NCBI GenBank assembly: GCA_028697145.1
Contig: JAQVFR010000028.1
Location: forward strand, 1 to 44,800
From: Actinomycetota bacterium
GTDB taxonomy: Bacteria > Actinomycetota > Geothermincolia > Geothermincolales > RBG-13-55-18
Direction of reading: 5' to 3'
Length of the DNA stretch: 44,800 nucleotides
The notes below the pieces were generated by a model. It was not told the origin of the DNA and ran no database searches. It was given only the letters and a program-made list of their open reading frames with translations. Shown here in pieces: positions 7,130 to 16,315 of the stretch; the first letter of the stretch is position 1, and every line of letters starts with the position of its first letter. The position numbers and the translations under genes are program-made.

Positions 7130-9019
7130 CTAATCCCTGAAACTCATGGTCAGTTCGTAAACGCCGGAGGAAACCGACCTCTCGATATCGAAACCCGCCT
7201 GTTCGAAGACGTGCATCATGGGCTTGTTTTCAGCCAGCACCTCGGCCGTGAAGCCGTGCAAGCCCTGCCTCCTGGCGAGCTGGGTGAGATAGGCCAGAAG
7301 CTCCGTTCCGATGCCCTGGTTCTGGTGTTCGTCCTTGACCACGAAGGCCACTTCGGCGTGGTGGGTTCCCTCGTTTATGCTGTATTGCCCCACGCCAGCA
7401 AGGATATCCTTCTCCTCGCCGGGAAGCATGGCGAGGATGACCATCTCCTTGGTGAAGTCGATGACCACGAAATCCTGCAGGCGGTCGTGGGGCATATCCT
7501 GGCGCGTGGAGACGAAACGGCGATACATGCTCTTGTCGGACAGGGAATAGTAGAAGTCCTTGAGCAAGGGTTCATCGCTTATTTTGACGGGCCTGAGCAG
7601 GACCTCGATCCCTTCCTTGGTGACGCGGTATGTCTCCAGGTCCGCCGGGTATTCTCCAGCCTTGCCGGGGATGAATGCCTGGTCGCGGTAGATGATGTTG
7701 TCTTTCTTGGCCTCTTCGATCAGCCAGGAGCGGAAATCGGGGTGGGCTATGGCGATGAGCTCCATGGCCCTCTCCCTCACGTTCTTGCCATGCAGGTAGG
7801 CTATGCCGTATTCAGTGACCACGTAATGCACGTCACCCCGGTTTAGGGTCACGCCCGCGCCCTCCCTGATCATGGGGATTATCCTGGAGATCTTGCCCTG
7901 CTCGGCGGTGGAGGGAAGAGCCAGGATGCTCTTTCCACCCGGGGCCAGGATGGCGCCACGCATGAAGTCCGCCTGCCCCCCGATACCGCTGTAGAACACC
8001 TTGCCCAGGGACTCCGCCGAGGCCTGGCCGGTGAGGTCGATCTCCAGGGCGCTGTTGATGGCCGCCATCTTCACCTGCTGGGCGATGATGAGTGGATTAT
8101 TGGTGTAGTCAATGGTCCTGAACTCGATGCTCGGATTGTCGTCCAGAAAATCGTAGGTGTCCTTGAGCCCCATGCAAAAAGTGGCCACCGTCTTCCCCCG
8201 ATCCAGCGTCTTCATGCTGTTGTCGATCACACCCTTCTTGATGAGATCGACGATGCCGTCGCTGACCAGCTCCGTATGCACGCCGAGGTGTTTCTTGTCA
8301 ATCAGGTTCGCAAGGATGGCGTTGGGAATGCTGCCGTATCCCACCTGGATGGTGTCACCGTCCTCGATGAGGTGAGCAACGTGTTTGCCTATCTCGTCCG
8401 CCAGTTCGTCGGAGATGGTGGGGCTGTACTCCAGAAGGGGTTCGTTGTAGTAGAGGATGTAATCCACGTCGTCGATGTGGATGAAGGTGTCGCCGTGAAC
8501 GCGGGGCATGAACGAGTTCACCTGGCAGATGACAAGCGATGCCTTCTCCACCGCCGCCTTGGTGATGTCCACGCTCACCCCGAGGCTCATGTAGCCGTTG
8601 CGGTCCGGGGGGGATGCCTGCACCAGCGCTACGTCGATGGGGATGAAGTCTCGCCGGAAGAGTCTCGGGACCTGGGAGAGGAATATGGGCGTGTAATCCG
8701 CTAGCCCCTCGTTCACGGCCGTCCTGGTGGTCTCCCCGATGAAGAACGAGTTGTGCCTGAAGTTCCGCTGCAGCTTCTCATCAGCGTACGGGGCCACACC
8801 CAGGGTCCATACGTGAAAGACCTCGGCGTCGAACACCGCCTTGGGATGCGTCGCCGCGTAATTCGCCAGGGCAGAAACCAGTTGTTGGGGTTCACCGCAA
8901 CCGGTACCGATAAAGAGATGTGCCCCCCTGCGGATCTTCTCGAACACCCTGTTCTCGGGGATGAACTTGTCGGGATAGCGCTGCTCCATCTCGGTCATGA
9001 TGCGCTGTATTCGTTCCAT
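7130..9019 (-). CDS. Acetyl-CoA hydrolase/transferase family protein fused to a GNAT acetyltransferase
   Basis: A 629-residue two-domain protein. Residues 1 to about 460 are a family I CoA-transferase of the acetyl-CoA hydrolase/4-hydroxybutyrate CoA-transferase type. Visible marks are GTGCGEPQQLV near the N-terminus, the GVHTELVSDGIVDLIKKGVI block that should hold the catalytic Glu, and SGIGGQADFMRGA. Residues about 469-629 are a GNAT domain (EVLLRPVKISDEPLLKDF; acetyl-CoA loop HQNQGIGTEL near 566-573; AENKPMMHVFEQAGF) resembling the Pat protein acetyltransferase domain. The ATG at 9019 has GAGGAGG upstream. An acetate transporter and acs lie immediately upstream. Substrate is not provable: acetate/acetyl-CoA is the contextual guess. 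Confidence 0.88.
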   Translation of the reverse strand: MERIQRIMTEMEQRYPDKFIPENRVFEKIRRGAHLFIGTGCGEPQQLVSALANYAATHPKAVFDAEVFHVWTLGVAPYADEKLQRNFRHNSFFIGETTRTAVNEGLADYTPIFLSQVPRLFRRDFIPIDVALVQASPPDRNGYMSLGVSVDITKAAVEKASLVICQVNSFMPRVHGDTFIHIDDVDYILYYNEPLLEYSPTISDELADEIGKHVAHLIEDGDTIQVGYGSIPNAILANLIDKKHLGVHTELVSDGIVDLIKKGVIDNSMKTLDRGKTVATFCMGLKDTYDFLDDNPSIEFRTIDYTNNPLIIAQQVKMAAINSALEIDLTGQASAESLGKVFYSGIGGQADFMRGAILAPGGKSILALPSTAEQGKISRIIPMIREGAGVTLNRGDVHYVVTEYGIAYLHGKNVRERAMELIAIAHPDFRSWLIEEAKKDNIIYRDQAFIPGKAGEYPADLETYRVTKEGIEVLLRPVKISDEPLLKDFYYSLSDKSMYRRFVSTRQDMPHDRLQDFVVIDFTKEMVILAMLPGEEKDILAGVGQYSINEGTHHAEVAFVVKDEHQNQGIGTELLAYLTQLARRQGLHGFTAEVLAENKPMMHVFEQAGFDIERSVSSGVYELTMSFRD

Positions 9020-9249
9020 GCCCTTTTTCTCCTCCTCTCAAGCACATACCCACGCACCCTTGCGGCCCCGCGGGAGTCTTACCACTCCCTTTGCCGGAGG
9101 CCGGTGTTCCCGGGTACGCACGTTTTCTGTATTCTCATCCTTAATCTTATCAATAGTATGCCCTCGAGGAGGAGTAGTTGGATCAGTTCACGCGTGGACG
9201 AGGGATCATGCTCGAGCACGGGAAGCATGGTGAAGATCCCCGCCCGCAG

Positions 9250-9284
9250 AAAAAAGCGGCCGGAACAATCGCTCGTCCGGCCGC
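9250..9284 (-). terminator. Intrinsic terminator after the acetate transporter gene
   Basis: A perfect 9-bp GC-rich stem pairs 9276-9284 with 9256-9264. On the minus strand it is followed by TTTTTT (9255-9250). It lies 40 bases beyond the transporter stop and should end the acs-transporter transcript, leaving the CoA-transferase gene to its own promoter in the remaining 9020-9249. That stretch has an AT-rich patch near 9120-9160 but no convincing promoter boxes. Confidence 0.88.
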
Positions 9285-9323
9285 CATTCCAGGCTTATGC
9301 TATGATTCCGTTCTCCGGATCAG

Positions 9324-9938
9324 CTAAAGATCCTCCGGCCTTTTGTAGGCCTCCTTTTCTCCCACGGGCCATATGGGTAGTATCGTCTTGCCGTACATCT
9401 CGTTCAGGTTTTCCGCCATGGCCAGGTAGAGCGCTGCGAATCCGGTGAAGAGCCCGAGTATGCCGGATGCTATCATGAGGCCTTCGCCGGCCGCGATCTC
9501 GGCCCAGTTGCATATGGCCAGGAGGAAGAAGAGAACGGTCAAGGTCACGAAGATAAACTGCAGGACGCGGTTCACCTTGAACGTCCCGATGGTCATGAAC
9601 ACGGTGAAGACCCCCCACAGCAGCAGATACCATGCCAGGCCCTCTTTCCCTATCATCTCCAGCCCCAGGGTGTCTTTGGCGATCACCGCGAAGCACAGGC
9701 TGATCCAGAAGGTGCCGTAACCGATGAAGGCGGTAGTGCCGAAAGTGTTGCCCTTCCGGAACTCCATGGCACCCGCGATGACCTGCGCGAGGCCGCCGAC
9801 GAAGAAGCCCAGCCCCATGATGGTGGTATCAAAGCTCTTGATGATACCCACGTTGTGCAGGTTGAGCAGCATGGTCGTGAGGCCGAAGCAGGTCAACCCC
9901 AGGACCGCCGGATTTGCCAACTTTACGTCATCTGCCAT
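9324..9938 (-). CDS. satP: Acetate uptake transporter, GPR1/FUN34/YaaH (SatP) family
   Basis: Inner-membrane carrier for acetate and sometimes succinate. The 204-residue protein carries the family signature NPAVLGL (residues 9-15), a short loop with FGLTTMLLNLHN, and six hydrophobic segments ending near FAALYLAMAENLNEMYGK, followed by a short polar tail. Length is typical. It begins 72 bases after the acs stop and ends just before a strong intrinsic terminator, so acs and this gene form one unit. Import by this protein and activation by Acs form the standard acetate assimilation route. Confidence 0.9.
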   Translation of the reverse strand: MADDVKLANPAVLGLTCFGLTTMLLNLHNVGIIKSFDTTIMGLGFFVGGLAQVIAGAMEFRKGNTFGTTAFIGYGTFWISLCFAVIAKDTLGLEMIGKEGLAWYLLLWGVFTVFMTIGTFKVNRVLQFIFVTLTVLFFLLAICNWAEIAAGEGLMIASGILGLFTGFAALYLAMAENLNEMYGKTILPIWPVGEKEAYKRPEDL

Positions 9939-10010
9939 CTCTCACTCTCCTTTTCTCTCCCCGCCTAGCTACTACCCTTGCAGTCTACGGAATGTGATTA
10001 TGACGGATCA

Positions 10011-11993
10011 CTAACTCGTCAGTTGCTTGTTCCCCTCGATAAGAGAGTCGACGACGGACGGGTCGGCCAGGGTACTGGTATCTCCCAGCGTATCCGATGT
10101 CCCCTCCGCGATCTTGCGCAGGATCCTGCGCATGATCTTGCCGCTTCTCGTCTTGGGCAGGGTGGGGGTGAAATGTATCACGTCCGGGCTGGCGATGGGG
10201 CCGATCTCCTTACGGGTGTGCGCCACCAGCGCCTTGCGCACCTCTTCCTCGTCTAGTCCTTCGTACTCGGCCTTGAGGGTGACATACGCGTAGATTCCCT
10301 GGCCCTTGATATCGTGGGGCATGCCCACCACCGCCGCCTCGGAGACGTACTCGTGGCTGACCAGGGCGCTCTCCACCTCGGCGGTCCCGATGCGGTGCCC
10401 GGAGACGTTGATCACGTCGTCGATTCGCCCCTGCAGCCAATAGAAGCCGTCCTCGTCCACGCGGCAGCCGTCCCCGGTAACGTACAGGCCTGGGAACATG
10501 GACCAGTAGGTATTGACGAAAAGTTCGTGGTTGCCGTATACGGTGCGCATCATGCCCGGCCAGGGCTTGCGGATGCAGAGGAAACCGCTGTCGTCCGGCT
10601 CGACCTCCTTGCCGTCCTGGTTGAGCACGACCGGGTCCACCCCAAAGAAGGGAAAGCTCGCGGATCCGGGTTTCATGGGCGTGGCTCCCGCCAGGGGAGT
10701 GATGAGGATGCCGCCCGTCTCCGTCTGCCACCAGGTGTCCATGATGGGGCAGCGCCCACCTCCGATGTTGTCGTAGTACCACAGCCAGACTTCGGGGTTG
10801 ATGGGCTCGCCCACCGTGCCCAGCACGCGCAGCGAGGAGAGGTCGGCCGTCTTCGTCCAGTCCTCACCCTCCCGCATGAGGGAGCGGATGACGGTGGGGG
10901 CGGTATAGAACACGGTGACCTTGTGCTTCTCCACTACCTTCCAGAAGCGGTCCGGTTGCGGATAGGTGGGAACTCCCTCGAACATGACCTCGGTGAAGCC
11001 GTTGGCGAGCGGGCCGTAGACGATGTAGCTGTGCCCGGTCACCCAGCCGATGTCCGCCGTGCACCACCAGATGTCGTCCTCGTGGATATCGAATATCCAC
11101 TTCAGGGAGAGAGAGGTATGAAGCAGAAAACCGGCGGTGGTGTGCAGCACCCCCTTGGGCTTGCCGGTGCTGCCGCTGGTGTAAAGGATGAACAGCGGGT
11201 CCTCGGCATCCATCTCCTCCGGCGGGCATTCTCCCGCAACGTCCGGGGCCGCTACCTCCTCGTGCCACCAGTAATCGCGCCCCTCGACCATGTTCACATC
11301 GACGCCGGTGTGTTTGACCACGAATACGTTGCTCACGCCGGGGCATTCCTCCAGCGAAGTGTCGGCGCTCTTCTTCAGGGGAACGGTCTTGCCGCTGCGG
11401 AAGCCGGCGTCGGCGCATATGAGAATCCCGCAATCGCTGTCCAGTATGCGGTCCCGCAGCGCATCTGAGGAGAAACCTCCGAACACCACGCTGTGGATCG
11501 CGCCGATGCGCGCGCAGGCCAGCATGGCTATGGGCAGCTCGGGGATCATGGGGAGGTAGATGCATACGCGGTCGCCCTTTTTCACTCCGTGCTTCTTGAG
11601 CACGTTGGCGAAGCGGCATACCTCGTCGAGGATCTGGCCGTAGGTGTAGGTCCTGCTCTCCCCGGGCTCGTCGGGCTCCCAGATGATGGCCACGCGGTCG
11701 GCCTTGCCGGCGTTGACATGGCGGTCGAGGCAGTTATAGGAAACGTTGATCTTGCCGCCCTCGAACCAGGTACACTTGCACCCATCGGGATCCCAGGAAT
11801 ACACGCTGTCCCATTTCTTAGACCAGTCGAGGGTTTCGGCCATCTCGCCCCAGAACGCATCGGTGTCCTCGATGGAGCGTTTGTACATCTCCTTGTACTC
11901 TTCCATGCTCTTGATGTAGGCGTTCTTGCTTATCTCCTCGGGCGGGTGGATGATGGCCCTCTTGTCGGCTTCCTCGGCGTTGTGGTGCGTCAT
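10011..11993 (-). CDS. acs: Acetyl-CoA synthetase (AMP-forming)
   Basis: Activates acetate with ATP and CoA through an acetyl-adenylate. The 660-residue protein has the ANL motifs in order: [15 protein letters not shown] (phosphate loop), [31 protein letters not shown] (hinge) and [11 protein letters not shown]. Lys619 in the last is the residue that protein acetyltransferases modify to switch Acs off in other bacteria. The ATG at 11993 has AAAGGAGA upstream and is preferred to an in-frame ATG at 12110 that lies inside the promoter. A Pat-like GNAT domain is encoded two genes downstream. Length matches Acs. Confidence 0.97.
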   Translation of the reverse strand: MTHHNAEEADKRAIIHPPEEISKNAYIKSMEEYKEMYKRSIEDTDAFWGEMAETLDWSKKWDSVYSWDPDGCKCTWFEGGKINVSYNCLDRHVNAGKADRVAIIWEPDEPGESRTYTYGQILDEVCRFANVLKKHGVKKGDRVCIYLPMIPELPIAMLACARIGAIHSVVFGGFSSDALRDRILDSDCGILICADAGFRSGKTVPLKKSADTSLEECPGVSNVFVVKHTGVDVNMVEGRDYWWHEEVAAPDVAGECPPEEMDAEDPLFILYTSGSTGKPKGVLHTTAGFLLHTSLSLKWIFDIHEDDIWWCTADIGWVTGHSYIVYGPLANGFTEVMFEGVPTYPQPDRFWKVVEKHKVTVFYTAPTVIRSLMREGEDWTKTADLSSLRVLGTVGEPINPEVWLWYYDNIGGGRCPIMDTWWQTETGGILITPLAGATPMKPGSASFPFFGVDPVVLNQDGKEVEPDDSGFLCIRKPWPGMMRTVYGNHELFVNTYWSMFPGLYVTGDGCRVDEDGFYWLQGRIDDVINVSGHRIGTAEVESALVSHEYVSEAAVVGMPHDIKGQGIYAYVTLKAEYEGLDEEEVRKALVAHTRKEIGPIASPDVIHFTPTLPKTRSGKIMRRILRKIAEGTSDTLGDTSTLADPSVVDSLIEGNKQLTS

Positions 11994-12084
11994 CTGCTGT
12001 CTCCTTTCATCAAAAAGGGGTGACCTCAGCCGGTCCCCCTCCCCTGGTCCAGATGTAGTGCGATTTCGCTTCACCCAGCGTGAA

Positions 12085-12115
12085 ATTATAACACAGCAAA
12101 TGGGGTCCATGTAAA
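12085..12115 (-). promoter_or_regulatory. Probable acs promoter
   Basis: On the minus strand TTTACA (12115-12110) and a perfect TATAAT (12090-12085) are separated by 19 bases, in the only AT-rich part of the ispH-acs gap. This would give a leader of about 85 bases. The spacer is longer than ideal, so the -35 assignment is less certain than the -10. Confidence 0.6.
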
Positions 12116-12131
12116 TATATTTCGAGCTCCG

Positions 12132-12162
12132 AAAAACGGTCCCGGATTTCCGATAGCCGTTT
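12132..12162 (-). terminator. Probable terminator after ispH
   Basis: On the minus strand AAACGG (12162-12157) can pair with CCGTTT (12139-12134), enclosing a small inner CGGA/TCCG stem, and runs into a T-stretch. It lies 90 bases past the ispH stop and just upstream of the acs promoter. The stem is short, so confidence is moderate. Confidence 0.5.
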
Positions 12163-12251
12163 CCGCGCCTCCACCGCGCCGCCCCCCGGGGAGGGAAGAT
12201 CCCTCATCTCCTGCCGCGGCCCCCCCTGCACGCCTCATCGCGAGCGCGCTC

Positions 12252-13136
12252 TCAGGCAAGGATCCTCCGGCGCACCTCTTCGACGATGCGACCGGGCGTG
12301 GAAGCTCCGCCCAGGATGGCCAGCCTCTCCATCCCGCGCAGCAGGGACAGGTCCAGTTCATCCGCGCTCTCCACCTTGACGACCGCGGTGCCGGTCGATT
12401 CGCATATCTTGCGCAGGAACTCCGTGTTGGAGCTGTTGCTCCCCCCCACCACCACCACGAAGTCCGAGGCCAGGGCCAGCTGCAGCGCCTCGGCCTGGCG
12501 CGCCAGGGTATTGCGGCACAGGGTGTTGATGATCTTCAGCTCCATCACCTCACGGATCAGCTCGGGCACCTCGTTGATGAGCCCGTCCACCAGGCTGCGG
12601 AACATGAGCAGGTCCACGGTGGTCTGCGCTATCAGCCCCACCTTGCGCACCTTGCGGGTCTGGCTCTCCCACCACTCCTTGAGCTCGCTGGTCTCCTTGA
12701 TGACCACCGCCTCTCCGTTGACGTGGCCGAGGATGGCTTTCACCTCGGGGTGGTCGGTGTTGCCGATGACAAACAGCTTGTATCCCTCACCCGCCAGGCG
12801 CATGGCCGCCTTCTGGGCCTTCTTCACCGTGGGACAGGTGGCGTCTACCAGGTTGGCGCCCCTCTCCAGCAGGAATTCCGTGAGCTTGGGGGGAATGCCG
12901 TGCGACCTCACCACCACGCTGCATCCGGCCAGGTAATAATCCTGCAGCGCATCCGGGTCATCGGGGAGGATATTCATGCCCCTCTTCTGCAGGTCCTCCA
13001 CGACCTGCGGATTGTGGATAATGGGCCCCAGGGTATATACGTTCCCCTCCGCGACCCGCAGGGCCTCGTCGGCCATGTTGATCGCTCTCCTGACCCCGGG
13101 GCAGAACCCCGCGTATTTGGCGACGGTGATCTCCAT
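12252..13136 (-). CDS. ispH: 4-hydroxy-3-methylbut-2-enyl diphosphate reductase (IspH/LytB)
   Basis: Last enzyme of the MEP isoprenoid pathway: reduces HMBPP to IPP and DMAPP using a [4Fe-4S] cluster. The 294-residue protein has the three cluster cysteines C12 (FCPGV), C101 (ATCPT) and C207 (NTLCRNT) and the conserved histidines H41, H79 (RSHG) and H129 (TDHPE). Two other MEP genes, dxr and ispG, are in this window. It lies 19 bases after aspS and is probably the end of the relA-dtd-hisS-aspS direction unit. Confidence 0.96.
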   Translation of the reverse strand: MEITVAKYAGFCPGVRRAINMADEALRVAEGNVYTLGPIIHNPQVVEDLQKRGMNILPDDPDALQDYYLAGCSVVVRSHGIPPKLTEFLLERGANLVDATCPTVKKAQKAAMRLAGEGYKLFVIGNTDHPEVKAILGHVNGEAVVIKETSELKEWWESQTRKVRKVGLIAQTTVDLLMFRSLVDGLINEVPELIREVMELKIINTLCRNTLARQAEALQLALASDFVVVVGGSNSSNTEFLRKICESTGTAVVKVESADELDLSLLRGMERLAILGGASTPGRIVEEVRRRILA

Positions 13137-13155
13137 AAACCCCCCCGGCGCTTGA

Positions 13156-14925
13156 CTATGTCGGACGCAGACGCAGTTCCCTCAGCTGTTCGGGATATAT
13201 GGCATCCGGTGCGCCACTGAGGAGGTCCGCCCCCGACTGCGTCTTGGGGAAGGCTATGACGTCCCGGATGGAATCCCTTCCGGCCATTAGCATGACCAGG
13301 CGGTCCAGCCCGTAGGCGATGCCGCCGTGGGGCGGCGGGCCGTAGCGCAAGGCTTCCACGAGGAAGCCGAACTTCTCCTCTGCCTCCTGCTGCGACAGCC
13401 CGAGGATGCGGAAGACGCGGTCCTGCACCTCGGCGTCGTGGATACGGATGCTCCCCCCTCCCAGCTCGATGCCGTTGAGCACCATGTCGTAGGAGTCGGA
13501 GATGACCTCCAGGGGGCGCTCCTCCAGGTAATCCATGCAGTGCCGTGACGGAGCAGTGAAGGGATGATGGTTGCTCTTGTACCTCTTCTCCTCCTCGTTC
13601 CAGTCGAAGAGGGGGAAATCGATCACCCACACGAAGGAGAACCTCTCCCGCGGCGGTGGGGCGAAACGGCGCGCGCAGTATTCGCGCAATCCCGCGAGGA
13701 CCGGGTTTATCTCCGCCACCCCCGCGGCCAGCACAAGCACCTCCCCCTCGGTCAGCCCGGATGCGCCCGCGACGGCGCTTATCTCCTCCTGGGAGAGGAA
13801 CTTCGCCACCGGCGACTTCAAGCCATCGCCATCCCGCACCATCCATACCAGCCCGGATGCCCCCAGTCGCTGTGCCTCCTCCACCAGGTTGTCGAGATCG
13901 CGGCGGGGCGGCGAGGTCAGGCCGTCTATCTTGAAACCGCGCACGCTGCCCCCTCCGTCCAGGGCGGTGCGGAAGACCTTGAACTCGCTGCGCGCGAAGG
14001 CGTCCGAGAGATCCCTTATCTCCATGCCGAAGCGCGTATCAGGCCGGTCGGTGCCATAACGGTCCATGGCCTCGTGCCAGGTCATGCGGGGGATGGGCAG
14101 GGACAGCTCCACGCCCAGCGCTTCCCGGAAGATGCGGGCGAACATGTCGTCCATGAGGGAGATGATATCGTCAGGCTCAACGAAGGACATCTCCAGGTCG
14201 ATCTGGGTGAACTCGAGCTGGCGGTCGGCGCGCATGTCCTCGTCGCGGAAGCAGCGCGCGATCTGGTAATAGCGGTCGAGACCGGCCACCATGAGCAGCT
14301 GCTTGAAGAGCTGCGGCGACTGCGGCAGGGCGTAGAACTTGCCCGGCTGCAGGCGTGAAGGCACCACGAAATCCCTCGCTCCCTCGGGAGTGCTCTTGGT
14401 CAATATGGGCGTTTCGATCTCCAGGAACCCCCGTGAGGCCAGGAAGCTGCGCACCTCTCCGGTGACCCGGCTGCGCATGACGAGGGAGTCGCGCAGGTCC
14501 GTCCTTCTCATGTCGAGATAGCGGTAGCGCAGCCTCAGGGCTTCATCCACCCCTGATTCCTCCTCTATCTCGAAGGGAGGAGTGAGGGAGGTGGTGATGA
14601 CGGCGAGGCTTTCCGCCATGACCTCGATCTCTCCCGTGGCAAGATTGGGATTTGCGGACTCCTGCGGACGAGCCCTGACTTCACCGCGACAGGAGAGCAC
14701 GTATTCCCCGCGCACCTCGCCCGCCGCCGCATGGGCTTCCGCGCTGAGCTCCGGGTTGCATACCACCTGCACAAGCCCGCTCACGTCGCGCAGGTCGATG
14801 AAGATAACCCCGCCGTGATCGCGCCGCCTCTGCACCCAACCGTTGAGGACCACCTCCCGCCCTACGTCCTCCACCCTAAGGGTGCCGCAGAGATGCGTGC
14901 GCTTGCTCCACTCCTTGTTCTCCAT
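13156..14925 (-). CDS. aspS: Aspartate-tRNA ligase (bacterial type)
   Basis: Charges tRNA-Asp (possibly also tRNA-Asn). The 589-residue protein has the N-terminal OB-fold anticodon domain (GTLRVEDVGREVVLNGWVQ), class II motif 2 (RCFRDEDMRADRQLEFTQID), the bacterial GAD insertion domain in the middle, the HHPFTAP block, and motif 3 (GIAYGLDRLVMLM). Length is normal for the bacterial form. It follows hisS by 13 bases; hisS-aspS pairing is common. Whether it is discriminating depends on a gatCAB system that is not visible in this window. Confidence 0.97.
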   Translation of the reverse strand: MENKEWSKRTHLCGTLRVEDVGREVVLNGWVQRRRDHGGVIFIDLRDVSGLVQVVCNPELSAEAHAAAGEVRGEYVLSCRGEVRARPQESANPNLATGEIEVMAESLAVITTSLTPPFEIEEESGVDEALRLRYRYLDMRRTDLRDSLVMRSRVTGEVRSFLASRGFLEIETPILTKSTPEGARDFVVPSRLQPGKFYALPQSPQLFKQLLMVAGLDRYYQIARCFRDEDMRADRQLEFTQIDLEMSFVEPDDIISLMDDMFARIFREALGVELSLPIPRMTWHEAMDRYGTDRPDTRFGMEIRDLSDAFARSEFKVFRTALDGGGSVRGFKIDGLTSPPRRDLDNLVEEAQRLGASGLVWMVRDGDGLKSPVAKFLSQEEISAVAGASGLTEGEVLVLAAGVAEINPVLAGLREYCARRFAPPPRERFSFVWVIDFPLFDWNEEEKRYKSNHHPFTAPSRHCMDYLEERPLEVISDSYDMVLNGIELGGGSIRIHDAEVQDRVFRILGLSQQEAEEKFGFLVEALRYGPPPHGGIAYGLDRLVMLMAGRDSIRDVIAFPKTQSGADLLSGAPDAIYPEQLRELRLRPT

Positions 14926-14938
14926 CTTCCCCCGCTCC

Positions 14939-16198
14939 TTATGCGCCGGACTCGTCCAGGCGGCGCCGCAAAGTCTCCAGCAACTCGGCTTCCTCCACGC
15001 GCTCCTGGGTGGCAGCGCTCATGTTCCGCAACGTATAGTATCCACCGGCGAGTTCGTCCTCTCCTATGATAACGCTGAAAGCGAAACCTCCCCGGTCCGC
15101 CTCGCGCATCTGCGCCTTGGGGCTGCGGCGCAGGTGGTCGAGGTCGGCGCGGATCCCCGCGCCGCGCAACCCCTGCGCCGTCAGGAAGGCCTTCCCCCTC
15201 GCGGTCTCCCCGATGGCCACGACGAACACGCCGTCCTCGCTCCGCCCCTCCTGGCGCGGGCCGGCCAGCATGACCCGTTCCATGCCGATGGAGAAACCCG
15301 TCGCGGGGGTAGGCTTGCCCCCCAGCTCCTTCACCAGGTTGTCGTATCTTCCCCCCGCCGCCAGGGCGTTCTGTCCCCCCAGCTTCGGGTCCTGGAACTC
15401 GAACACGGTGCGGGTATAGTAATCGAGCCCGCGCACCAGGCGGCCGTCGCGCCTGAAGGGCAGCGATACTGCCCGCAGCAGGTCCTCCAGCTCGCCCTGG
15501 TGTTCGCGGCAGGGTCCGCAGAGGTAGTCCTCGATGGTGGGGGCGGCCGCGATTACCTCGGCGCAGCCTTCCACCTTGCAGTCCAGCACCCGCAGCGGGT
15601 TCTCTACGGCGCGCCGCCGGCAGTCACCGCAGAGCTTACCCTCGTGCCTTCCCAGGTATTTTCTCAGCGCCTCGACGTAGGCGGGACGGCACTCGTCGTC
15701 GCCCACGCTGTTTATGGCCAGGTCCGTTTCTATCTCCAGCCCGCTGAAAAATCCCGCGCAGAGGACGATCACCTCGGCGTCCGCCGCGGGATATGGCGAG
15801 CCGATGAGCTCCACCCCCAACTGCCGGAACTGCCGGTAACGGCCTGCTTGCGGGCGCTCGTGCCGGAACATGGGCCCCCGGTAGTAGAGTTTGACGGGAA
15901 GGCCGGCTGCGTCGAGGCGGTGCTGGATGAAGGCGCGTGCCACCCCCGCCGTGGCCTCGGGGCGCAGGGTGAGGCTGCGGCCGCCCTTGTCGGTGAAGGT
16001 GAACATCTCCTTCTGCACGATGTCGGTGCCCTGTCCGATACCGCGCGCGAATACCTCCGTGTGCTCCATCACCGGCAGCATGATCTCGCGGTAGCCGTAG
16101 GTGCGAAAGAGGGCCGTGCCTTTCTCCACCACCCGGCGCCAGTCCTCGCTGTCCGGCGGCAGTATGTCGGCGGTTCCCTTGGGGGCCTTGACGTCCAA
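14939..16198 (-). CDS. hisS: Histidine-tRNA ligase
   Basis: Charges tRNA-His. The 419-residue protein starts (TTG, 16198) with DVKAPKGTADILPPDS, typical of HisRS. Class II motif 2 is FRHERPQAGRYRQFRQLGVE, the histidine-binding block is LVRGLDYYTRTVFEF, and motif 3 is GFSIGMERVML. A Cys-rich insertion (CGDC, DCKVEGC, CGPC) seen in many bacterial HisRS is present. The C-terminal anticodon domain is complete. There is no ATG in frame near the start; only a weak GGGATG lies before the TTG. The 117 bases upstream, to the metallo-hydrolase stop, show no gene. Confidence 0.96.
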   Translation of the reverse strand: MDVKAPKGTADILPPDSEDWRRVVEKGTALFRTYGYREIMLPVMEHTEVFARGIGQGTDIVQKEMFTFTDKGGRSLTLRPEATAGVARAFIQHRLDAAGLPVKLYYRGPMFRHERPQAGRYRQFRQLGVELIGSPYPAADAEVIVLCAGFFSGLEIETDLAINSVGDDECRPAYVEALRKYLGRHEGKLCGDCRRRAVENPLRVLDCKVEGCAEVIAAAPTIEDYLCGPCREHQGELEDLLRAVSLPFRRDGRLVRGLDYYTRTVFEFQDPKLGGQNALAAGGRYDNLVKELGGKPTPATGFSIGMERVMLAGPRQEGRSEDGVFVVAIGETARGKAFLTAQGLRGAGIRADLDHLRRSPKAQMREADRGGFAFSVIIGEDELAGGYYTLRNMSAATQERVEEAELLETLRRRLDESGA

Positions 16199-16315
16199 TG
16201 CTCATCCCATCTTTCGTTACGTATCGATCGTCACGTTACATTTTTTTCTTCTGCGGCGAAATGTCCTGCCCGCGGCCATGCCCTCGCCCGCGCCCCGGGT
16301 CACAAGCCCGCCCAC

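Noticed and set aside
6631-7140. Plus-strand open frame of 169 codons between rarA and the CoA-transferase gene
   Set aside because: Composition is Arg/Pro/Ser-rich with no family resemblance, it overlaps the 6S RNA on the other strand and the end of the CoA-transferase gene, and has no ribosome site.
12010-12231. Small minus-strand open frame of 73 codons between ispH and acs
   Set aside because: It runs through the acs promoter and the ispH terminator candidate, lacks a ribosome site and resembles no family.
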